Source of the DNA: Porodaedalea pini | Lineage: Eukaryota > Basidiomycota > Agaricomycetes > Hymenochaetales > Hymenochaetaceae | DNA length: 64,000 nucleotides | Direction of reading: 5' to 3' | Assembly (NCBI GenBank): GCA_002794775.1 | Contig: NBAY01000051.1 | Location: 62,001 to 126,000, forward strand | In this document: in pieces, positions 55,631-64,000 of the stretch | Layout of the letters: each line of letters opens with the position of its first letter | How positions within the stretch are numbered: the stretch's first letter is position 1 | Program-made: the position numbers and the translations under genes | Notes under the pieces: model-generated | The model's database searches: none | The model's input: only the letters and a program-made list of their open reading frames with translations | What the model was told of the DNA's origin: nothing

Positions 55631-57219
55631 ATGACTCTATGGGTAGACAAGGTGAGAAAGCGGCGATGCCAAGAACGACTTCTTCACTAAGTCAGCCGGT
55701 TGTTTCAGTACCGTCCTCGAACGCTGGACGACTTGCACTATCATGACGGACTTTCTGCACGCCTGCGGTCCCTCGTACGTCCTCACACCATTCAATTGTG
55801 TCTATTGACTTAATGGACTCACGTAGTCTGCTAGCGGAGATTTTCCGCATATGCTATTCTATGGTCCGAGCGGTGCAGGGAAGAAGACACGAATAGCGTG
55901 CACGTTGCGCCAGCTCTTTGGAAGTCATGTAGAGAAGGTACGCATGTTCTAAAGAAACACGGACTTCGACTCGCCGAGAAAATGGTCTCTAATACACAAG
56001 ACTACAGCTGAAGATTGACCAACGCGTTTTCTTAACTCCTTCCAAACGAAAATTGGACGTCAACATCGTGCAAAGTAATTTCCACATCGAAATAACGCCG
56101 AGGTATGGCTTTACCCTTGCGAACTCGAAAGCGTCTGCCTGATGGCTCATGCTTCGTTCTTTTCAGTGATGTAGGAATATATGACCGGGTGGTCATTCAA
56201 GAAATTCTGAAGGAGATTGCACAGACGCAACAGGTGGACTTGAACGCTAAGCAACGCTTTAAAGGTGTGCAGTGCCGTCGTCTGTGTTATCTAGGCGGAC
56301 TCACGACATATTCTTTTAGTTGTTATAATCAACGAGGCTGATTCCCTGTCTCGTGATGCGCAGGCAGCGCTCCGTCGTACAATGGAGAAATATATGTCGA
56401 ACATGCGTATCATCCTGTGTGCGAACAGCACGTCAAAGCTCATCGCACCAATCCGGAGTCGGTGTCTTTTAATGCGTGTTGCTGCACCGACGGAGGAAGA
56501 TGTGCAGACTTGTTTGGAATATGTCGCCAAGCGGGAGAAATTCGACCTTCCTCTGGATGCTGCCCGTGAAATTGCTGAAGATGCGAGAGGAAACCTGCGT
56601 AAAGCGGTGCTCGTCCTTGAGGCGCTGAAAATGCAGTCGTGAGTATGCTTTTTCGTTGCAATTATCGCACACTTATCGTAATTTGTGTGTTTCAGGCCAG
56701 ACCTGTCCGGCACACTCACGATTGCTAAACCTGATTGGGAGACCTATTGTCATAAAGTTGCAGACCTGATCGTACAGGAGCAAACACCGGCTCGCGTGAT
56801 GGAGGTCCGCTCCAAGTTTTATGAGCTTCTAAGCCATTGCATACCCGCCACGGTGATATTAAAGGTTTGTTTCCTGCCTCGTCTCGACTTGATTCGGATC
56901 TAATGTCCAGCGGACTGTTGCAGAGCGAGTCGTCGAAAGGGTGGATGAGGCTATCAAGGCAGATATTATGCACTGGGCAGCATTTTATGTAAGTCGTTCT
57001 ACATTAATTGTCTGATTCATCCGCTAATTATGGGTTGCGAAATTATAAAGGAGGTTCGGATGCGTCTAGGCAACAAAAAAATCTTCCACCTCGAGGCGTG
57101 GACGATCAAGATCATGAGCATATATAAAGTGAGTGTCGTGACGTTGATTAACGGATGTAGACTGATACTCAGCCGCCTCGCAGCACTTTGTGTATAATTT
57201 TGATACGGAGGACTTTTAG
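55631..57219 (+). CDS. RFC5: Replication factor C subunit (yeast Rfc5 / human RFC3 type)
   Basis: Clamp-loader subunit that helps load PCNA onto DNA. It starts MTLWVDKYRPRTLDDLHYHD. A Walker-A-like FYGPSGAGKKTRIACTL is followed by SNFHIEITPSDVGIYDRVVI and the Walker-B-like IINEADSLSRDAQAALRRTM. The NEAD rather than DEAD form is typical of this subunit. ANSTSKLIAPIRSRCLLMRV contains the SRC motif. C-terminal helical parts include DARGNLRKAVLVLEALKMQ, KFYELLSHCIPATVILK and RMRLGNKKIFHLEAWTIKI, and the protein ends HFVYNFDTEDF. About nine exons join in frame. Looks intact. Confidence 0.9.
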
Positions 57220-57489
57220 GTTTCTCTGCTCCCTTTCCGCCTTATCGCTGGCATTGTATGTATCATATGTCAATTTATCATTGCATCCATGCCCTTTCAC
57301 TACTCCTTTGTGATATCATTAATTTGAAGCGGTGGAGAGCAACGCCGTAATTCGGATTCAGAGCCCAAAATGAACTATACTTTAATCCAGCACCACTAGT
57401 ACAGTCGAAAGAGGCCGCATATCACTACACGATAACTGCGTATTCTCTGTCCAAAGCACCAAGAAATGACAGCATCTAAGAGAATTCAA

Positions 57490-58272
57490 TCAGACATCCG
57501 GGAAGAATATAAGGAGGTTTCTTACAAAATCATGACGTTCTTTGCCCAACTTCTTCCCCGGCTCAGTCTTCAGACGGTCTTTGATTCTAAGCAGCTTCTC
57601 GTGAAAATGTCCGACAGCGGTGTCGCCATGCTGTGGGTCTTCTGCTGGAGCGTATAGAGGACGGTTAACCATACAACTATATGCAGAGCATCTCATAACA
57701 CCTAGTTGACAAACGCGTGAGATGTCGCTCCGCTGGTCCATAAAGAACGTACCAAAGGCACCGATCGCGTCTAGTCTGTCAGCATCCTGCACGCAGTGCA
57801 ACTCGACACAATTCTCATGCCATTCTGTTATCGCTCCTTCAGCGCGGAGGCGTTTCTCGGTGCTCCATGACACACTTTCAATGATCCTTGTTATCAGAGC
57901 CGCTTTCCCATTCGACAGCAAGTCTATGTGTGACTGAATGCTCGTGAAAAATGGCATGAGGAACGCGAGAGGATCGACTGCAAGTTCGGGAGAAACGTAT
58001 CTCTTGTCTAGGACGTCATGCAGCAGCGCGGCGAGTTCGACGACAAGAAGGTCTGGTTTCGGAGTCAAGGACTTCGCGAGCACAAGGGCTGTCTTCCGGA
58101 CGCGCTTCACTAGACAATATTACAATATTAGGCTTGTTACGAGTGGCAAGTCTGAGCACACACCATGATACATATCGTGCGATGGGTCATACTTCGCCAT
58201 ATTCTCTTCCTTGAGTTTCTTTGCAGCACGAAGAACCTGCTGTTCAGCGTGCACAGGATAAACTATCGTCAT
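57490..58272 (-). CDS. HD-domain phosphohydrolase-like protein
   Basis: A metal-dependent phosphohydrolase of the HD superfamily, resembling bacterial YedJ-type proteins; the substrate is unknown. It starts MTIVYPVHAEQQVLRAAKKL. The first metal-binding motif SHDMYH is completed across an intron to VKRVRKTALVLAKSL. LAALLHDVLDKRYVSPEL has the HD pair, and CVQDADRLDAIGAFGTFF has the later conserved Asp. It ends FVRNLLIFFPDV. An upstream in-frame ATG at 58311 would add 13 residues. It is convergent with the RFC gene. Confidence 0.82.
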
Positions 58273-58380
58273 TCTGAGTGGCTGTGGGCTGCTCTGCCAG
58301 TGGGAGAGCATTCATGGCAAAATATTAAATAAGAATCGCTGCGTGAGTCCGAGTCAGAAGCACGACTGAGGAAGCGAAGC

Positions 58381-58400
58381 GCGTCGCGTCGCGTCGCGTC
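58381..58400. repeat. GCGTC pentanucleotide repeat, 4 units
   Basis: GCGTC is repeated four times in tandem, about 45 bp before the F-box gene start. It is very CpG-rich. Confidence 0.85.
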
Positions 58401-58444
58401 AGCTCGGCTGTTTGCGTGCTTCGCCTTTCTCAAAGACCGCGACG

Positions 58445-61135
58445 ATGCGCGCCGCCATAGACTCACTTCCAGACGAGCTCGTTAAAGACATATTCTCCGA
58501 CATTCTCGTTGTACCCGACGATGAATTTTCAAAAGTCGGTTCGGCGTCGGGATTTGGTCGCAACGTCGTGTCGTCTTCGCAGGTTCTGCTTGTGAGCAAG
58601 CGGTGGTTGCGTGTCGCGACTCCACTCCTTTACGAGTGCATCGTGCTTAGGAGCACTCCCCAAGCTCAGGCGTTCCAGGACGTGTTGAGAGGAAAGGCTG
58701 GTGCACAGTTGAAACGTTTCGTACGCAGAATGCGCCTGGATGCATGTTTTGGGGCAGTTGTAGACAAGATCTTCAACGGGCTTCCCGGAATAACAGACCT
58801 TTTCCTCAAGCTTCCCAGCAATTCTGAAGAGAAAGTCAACGGACTTGTCCAAGGACTTTCAAAACTGAATCCTACCCGCGTTATATTCGAGTTCACGGGC
58901 TTGAGCCTCTGGAAGAACTCCTTTCTGATGGCGGAAGCACTGTGCAAGGCATTGCGAAACTGGAAGACCTTGGTAAGTCTGTCTTCCTATCCGTCTCGTG
59001 TTGGACGCGTTGAAAACTTAAATTATTCGCCTTCGCCCCGATAAGCTGACATTTAAGCTTCACGTTTTCCCGTTTCACTACAAACACGGAACAAAAGACG
59101 ACGAAATTACTCGACTTACCCGCATAGGAGAAGCACTTTCTGACGCCCCACATCTGCGCCTTGCGATCCTATCGTTCTCAGACCAACGTCATTATTTTAC
59201 AGGTGGCACATCATCTGTTGTGGTGCAATTTGTCAAAGCCATCGGGAAGAACAGCTCGTTGCAATCCATCCATGTGCTCGTTAACGGGCAATCAACACTC
59301 AATGAGACTTTGGACGGATTGTTAGGAGATCCGTGCGCGAATATTGTACAGTGCTCTTTAAAGTCAGTTACGGGCCCGACGCATTAGATCGCATAACGCT
59401 CACCTCAACTCCTCAGCTTCCCAAGTACAGCGCGACAGTTGCCAAGCAATAATTTCGACAACATAGGGCGAATCCCGCAATTACCTGAAGCTATAATGAG
59501 TACAATCATCGGCATGAACTTGCAGGTTCACCTTAATCCTATAGCCCTCGACACGGATCGGCTGAAAGCTATTGTTTATAAAACGCAATGCCTTACCTTG
59601 TTTAGCGTTTCCAAGATGTTCTATGTGAGTTCTTGTAACATCCTTTAATATATAAGGCTCTTACTGTTGCGAAGAAACTTGCTCTTCCTTTGGCTTTCCG
59701 CATCATTTTCATCCAGTCACCAAGGTCGTTGATCCTCATCTCTAAAAAGTTGTTAGGGGATACTGTTCTCCATCATTCCGTGGAGGCAATCAAATTTTCA
59801 AATCTCATTCAAGCTGACTCGGATGCCTCTAAGGATGAGAAATATGACGATCACGTTGAAGAGGCAGCAAAGAATATCGTGAAATGCTTGCGGAATGTTC
59901 ACCAAATTTCACTATCGACAAAGAACGCATTCGTTCTGAATGGGATGATCGAAGAATCTAAGATAGGATTGAGAGAGATACATCTCGAGCTCACGGAGAG
60001 ACGAGTTAATCAGAAAATACTCTCGCAATTTAGTAACCTGTCAACTTTGGTCTTGACGTCCGAGCGCTTTTCGACTGGTCTGCATGTCGATTCCGATGCT
60101 GTGATGGGTCGGCCTTGTTTCCAAAACGTTGTGTCGGTGCGAATTTTCGATCTATGGAACTTAGACGCGATTAATATTCTACAGTCATGCGAGTGAGCTT
60201 GTTCTTAGAAACATCAATAACCATGTGACACTGACTGTCAAACCAAGTTTCCCTTCCGCACGATCGATTGAGATCGCCTTATCGGAATACAATATCGCAC
60301 CGCCGATAGAGCTTCAAAGCGAGGCCTTACCTAGATTTCCGAAGCTGCAGTATATCTCTATCACAGGGGTTTGCCTTTCGCATTCAGTTTTTTCAAGGAT
60401 GGCCTCGCTGATGCAACCGATAGTTTTTACAAGGAACGTACGGCCAGCTATTCCAAGCCGAGCAGCGTTCTGTAGAGAAACTTGTTCTCCGCTCAAAGCA
60501 CATGTGAGTTGACACCCGTCCACATTCCATATGAACTCTTCTCAGTTCATTTGTATCTATATAGACAACGCCGACATCTGCAGGCCCAAAATGAGCATAT
60601 ATCTGGAGCTTTCGACAGTATTGACTTCGGTAACCTGAAGGCTTTGAAAGAACTTCAAATTGCCTCTGTCGATGAATGGCCCTGGCAAGAGTAAGTTGTT
60701 CTGTTCATACCACGATAGACCATGTTCACAAGATATACGTTTACAAATTATGTGTCGCAGTCGAGAGCTGAAGAACAGCGCTTGGCAGAAGCGTGCGCAG
60801 GATCTCGTAAATGCCTATGGGTTCAAGATAACCAACGCGTCCGGTATACCTTGGAAGCCTCGCATGTTGCAACGCACGAAGGGAAAGTAACTTATGAGTA
60901 TTGGGAACGAGTTGTCTACTAGAAACTTACCGAGCGATTGCAACTGCATGAGAGGCGAAACATGAATACTATCATGCAAGGAATTATTATTAACTCCGTT
61001 GAATTGTACGAGTCTATCTCAGATACTCTGAGGCGTATCGCTAGTGCATTTCTTGATGAACAGGCTGCGCGGAGGGCGCGGACACTAGTACTCACTCTCA
61101 CTCCCACGTCAGCGCTGATTCTACCGACGGTGTGA
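58445..61135 (+). CDS. F-box protein with long leucine-rich-like C-terminal part
   Basis: It starts MRAAIDSLPDELVKDIFSDI, a clear N-terminal F-box. VSSSQVLLVSKRWLRVATPL and LLYECIVLRSTPQAQAFQDV follow, the usual sequence of agaricomycete F-box proteins that bind SKP1. The first exon runs to about 58972 (KALRNWKTL). Later exons continue LHVFPFHYKHGTKDDE, IGEALSDAPHLRLAILSF and a long segment at 59690-60196 (VEAIKFSNLIQADSD, IGLREIHLELTERRVNQ, LSTLVLTSERFSTG). They then reach IDFGNLKALKELQIASVDEW near 60630. The last frame ends at 61135. Several exon joins are uncertain in the last kilobase, and the 3' boundary is approximate. It is unrelated in detail to the F-box gene at 43.5-46.1 kb. Confidence 0.65.
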
Positions 61136-61139
61136 GCAC

Positions 61140-61775
61140 GGGCGTTTCTTCAACAGTCAAGGATGGCCTCCGATAGCGATTAGAAAGGACAGAAATCGCG
61201 AACGGTGACGCGAAGGAAAAACATGAAGACGAGTCTAAAGAGAAAAAGACAATAGGTCCATCCGAGCTCTCTGCATACTTGAACCTTTTTGGCGACTTTG
61301 TTCACAACATGTAAGTATCTTCCCTTTACTCTGCATAATAATGATCCCCGGATTGGGTCTTCTTTTCGCTTGAAAAAGCGACGGGCTCGCGTGTGTCAAT
61401 TTTCGTTGTTGACTGGCCGATTAAGCTTTGGAACGCCAACCTCATCCACTCTTCTCGGTACCCTGGTCTCGTAAGTCTCCACGTTTGTCCTGAACGGTCT
61501 AATCAAAATTGCTATACGCACTCTGCTGTTCTGTGCTTTTCGCTTTGCCGCCGCCAGCCTCACGTTCGCCAATGCCCTCCGCTTCCCATGTGCTAGCATG
61601 GTAGCGTCCTTCTATTCATCACCGCTCATCGGCGCAACGACGATATCGACTTTCGCTCACGAGATCCCGCACGAAATAGCTGATCATTCTATCCTAACAA
61701 GCTTCTCCAATGCATAGCCAGTACATCACCGCCGCGGGTGCTTCCGTGAGTTTTCCTCGTTTAGCAGAATTCTGC
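61140..61775 (+). pseudogene. ZIP zinc transporter remnant (LIV-1/ZIP7 group)
   Basis: Pieces of the C-terminal half of a ZIP transporter can be read: SAYLNLFGDFVHNM (about 61269-61310), SMVASFYSSPLIGATTT (61598-61650), then STFAHEIPHEIADHSIL (about 61650-61700) with the HEIPHE metal-binding motif of the LIV-1 subfamily. A frame change follows: SFSNA is followed by a stop in one frame, while MHSQYITAAGAS continues in another. The N-terminal helices and the end of the protein are absent. The intervening sequence is partly intron-like. It is a decayed fragment. Confidence 0.7.
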
Positions 61776-62195
61776 TGACATCGGAGGGAAGGCTTACGGC
61801 TTGGTTTTCATGTTAAACTCGATCTTCTTGCTCCTTTCAAACCAATAGATTCTGGGAGCTGATGGCTGTCAGAAAAATATAGCAATAATGCTGAGTGCGA
61901 AAATCAATTGTTTTTGAAGAGCACGAAAGGTGTACGTGTGATTGAATCTTACAGTACAACAGCGATGGAAGCACGGGGAAGAACACAGTGAGAGGCAATG
62001 ATTCGAAAATAGAGCGGAATGACAACCTAAAAGCAAGATCGGATGCGACGAGAACATACCCAAACCAGAATGAAGGCCTTCAAAGCAAAGTCCAGACAGA
62101 TAGACTGTAATAAAACACGCAGACCTTGAATGGAGCATAGTCCAAGTAAATTTTAAAAAAAGGGGGCAACGGGCTGGAGGTGACGCGGTAGACGG
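61776..62195. other. Intergenic region, no gene recognised
   Basis: About 420 bp after the ZIP remnant. Short frames only; an A-rich run (AAATTTTAAAAAAAGGGGG) ends near 62168. Confidence 0.45.
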
Positions 62196-63831
62196 CTACC
62201 GAATGAGACTGAGTCTAGCGCGAGGAGGGACTGGGTGGGCCGAACGCGTCGTAGCTGCTACACCTACTCTCCGAAGATTCTCAGACTTGTCACGAGAGGA
62301 AGTACGAGTATGGCCATGGCGGACAGGACGAGGTGCTTGAGGTACTCCATTTGAAAGAGCCGCAGTATTGATATTCACAAGCGGCGAACGATCAAGAGAT
62401 GGGCGAGTGCGCTCGATGTCTGTTGCGTCTAACTGTGTTCGAGGATCGGAAAAAGGCAAGAATCTTGGAGCGTTGGGTATCATAGAGCGCGCAGGCGGAC
62501 GGGTAGACAGAACTGGGGAGACAGCTCTGGGCGAGTCCAAGTCACTTGCCGAATCGGCGAAGGCGAGAGGCATTCCAAGCGCAGCCCGTAATGCAGTGGG
62601 AGAGCCAGAAGACGAGTCCTTCTTGGGCGTAGAGGTAGCAAAAGTTTCTCCATCTTTCAGTCCTCCGAATTCGTTCCTCGCGCCAGTTATTCCGACCCTG
62701 TGAATGCTCGTTCCACTAGCTAGCGGAGTTCCGAAGACTTCCGCATTATCGACGCCTGAAAGCCCTGGGCTGCCGTCCCATGGATACGATGGCTCCCCGA
62801 GTCGTCCTCAGTAATCGTGCCAAGCGTAGTCAAAGATCCCGCAGAAGCTCTTTGGATGAGGACGTTGAGACGCGCAGGGGTGGAAGAAGAGTCCGGTGAA
62901 CAGAATGGATCATCATTGCAGGGTTTGTCTCTTGCTATATCTTCGAGCTTCTGTAGTAAAACCACCCGATAGTCAGACTGACACAGCACAGAAGTCAGAA
63001 GTCATATTTACCAAGAGAATCGCCCCTAAACTCTGATCCGTAGATCCGCAGGCGTTCTCCGCGCTGTACGCCTGTAGGTCGTGTTCTGAATCAGTGATTA
63101 TAGATGATCTTCTTGAGTCGACACTATCGATCTCGATAGAATCCGCAGAGTTGAAGCGCATGAGGTCCGCTGCTATCGTCGATATGTCATCAAGCACCTC
63201 GTCAAAGGAGGCGTTCACGTCATCCATATTTGCAGGCGCATTTCCGACAGCCTCGTCAAGGTCTTGGTGTAGGAACATGTGTGCATGGTCCACTATCGAC
63301 TCCTCAGAGTCAAAGACAAACCCAACTTCCCCATGAAAGCCTGCATCGGTAGATTCATCCATAGCGATAATGCTGACATTGGAGTCGGAAAGAGACGCTG
63401 CCTTCGAAAATACTGTCTCGCTCATGATGACGATGATCGCTGGTAATGGTATATCCGCACTCGAGTTGACCTTCAGCACAGCTTCGTCTGTCGAATTTGC
63501 AAATTATAATTCAAACTTAAGTCGTGCCTTCAGGGGTTCGAAAGGACGCGTCGTGCGCTTTCGGCGTTGAACAAGCGCTCTCCAGACGGCTACTCTGATG
63601 ACGATAAGAGTGATTGACTATGCTGCGACAACAAGGATGAGGAGCTGCTTGCCCTGAGGAGACTTGCCGTTCGCGCTGTACTAGTAAAAATGGCAACATC
63701 AGGCTCTTGTTACTGCGACGGTAGTCAACAATACACTTGCCTGGAGAGACTTCTGGAGTGGCCCTCCGCTTGACGAGGTTGGACCAGGATGCAACGAAGG
63801 AGAGCACAGATTCAAACAGATTTTTATCCAT
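62196..63831 (-). CDS. Unrecognised Ser/Asp-rich protein, possible membrane anchor
   Basis: I do not recognise the family. Exon 1 is MDKNLFESVLSFVASWSNLV up to ATPEVSPGK. A second segment reads SPQGKQLLILVVAA, a TAG, then SITLIVIRVAVWRAL and a basic VQRRKRTTRPFEPLK. Without the TAG (63612-63614) this would be a transmembrane helix. Next come LKVNSSADIPLPAIIVIMSE and an acidic, Asp/Ser-rich stretch (DESTDAGFHGEVGFVFDSEE, DVNASFDEVLDDISTIAADL). SDYRVVLLQKLEDIARDKPC is joined after an intron at about 63005-62972. The end is Pro/Ser/Arg-rich (RFLPFSDPRTQLDATDIERT) and stops after RARLSLIR. The frame also changes near 62800, by a small intron or a defect. Low complexity limits any call. Confidence 0.45.
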
Positions 63832-64000
63832 GTTGAGGCTGACAGTTGGGTTTATGCAGAGGCTAGACTCTGGCTCTTGAGTCTCATTTGTACATTTGCA
63901 GGTTGCCTTTTGTAGTAATATTGGTAAGCATATAGCCCAGTCTTGCGAAATTCCGAATTGCTGCGTTTTCCTCCATGGCTTCGGGCTCAGGGTATTATAT
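63832..64000. other. Right edge of the window
   Basis: Upstream of the minus-strand hypothetical gene. Nothing is recognised in the 169 bp. Confidence 0.4.

Overview
The window is nuclear DNA of a filamentous basidiomycete, probably a wood- or litter-decaying agaricomycete. The evidence is the gene structure (many introns of about 50-60 nt, some exons of 9-20 nt) and the gene content: DUF6533 membrane proteins, fast-evolving F-box proteins, a secreted GH115 glucuronidase, UstYa-like proteins and a non-LTR retrotransposon. All coding calls come from reading the translation by eye. Exon borders are inferred from GT/AG signals and protein continuity, with no transcript data.

Layout. 0.5-3.8 kb: a decayed heparinase II/III-like gene, then a strongly CpG-depleted block holding an 18-copy 32-bp minisatellite. 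5.9-7.8 kb: CTU2/NCS2 (tRNA thiolation). 8.1-19.6 kb: two paralogous DUF6533 genes, the second with a frame break, separated by a 6.3-kb non-LTR retrotransposon on the minus strand. 20-29.3 kb: a housekeeping block with an AT-hook/Myb-like protein, a DBP6/DDX51-type helicase, a 51-aa Cys-rich protein and a B-type cyclin. 30.7-33 kb: uridine kinase/UPRT-like URK1 on the minus strand. 33.1-39.4 kb: a second retrotransposon copy in opposite orientation, inserted 134 bp upstream of the URK1 start. 39.6-42 kb: a peroxisomal-type enoyl-CoA hydratase/isomerase, tRNA-Gly(GCC) and a gamma-glutamylcyclotransferase-like gene. 42.5-46.1 kb: an F-box gene and a broken F-box paralogue. 46.8-50.9 kb: GH115. 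51-53.8 kb: a divergent UstYa-like pair and a membrane protein. 53.9-58.3 kb: ASA1, an RFC clamp-loader subunit and an HD-domain protein. 58.4-61.1 kb: another F-box gene. 61.1-61.8 kb: a ZIP transporter remnant. 62.2-63.8 kb: an unrecognised gene.

The most interesting signal is the retrotransposon pair. Both copies have clear target-site duplications of 11-12 bp. Both end exactly 7 nt before the same motif, CACGTGAT followed by NNCYACGCG. A near match to that motif lies in the cyclin promoter. This suggests a non-LTR element that targets an E-box/MCB-like promoter site. Two further points stand out: the CpG-free block whose minisatellite units record CG to TG and CG to CA changes, and a UstYa-like pair in which one partner has lost a histidine in both HxxHC motifs.
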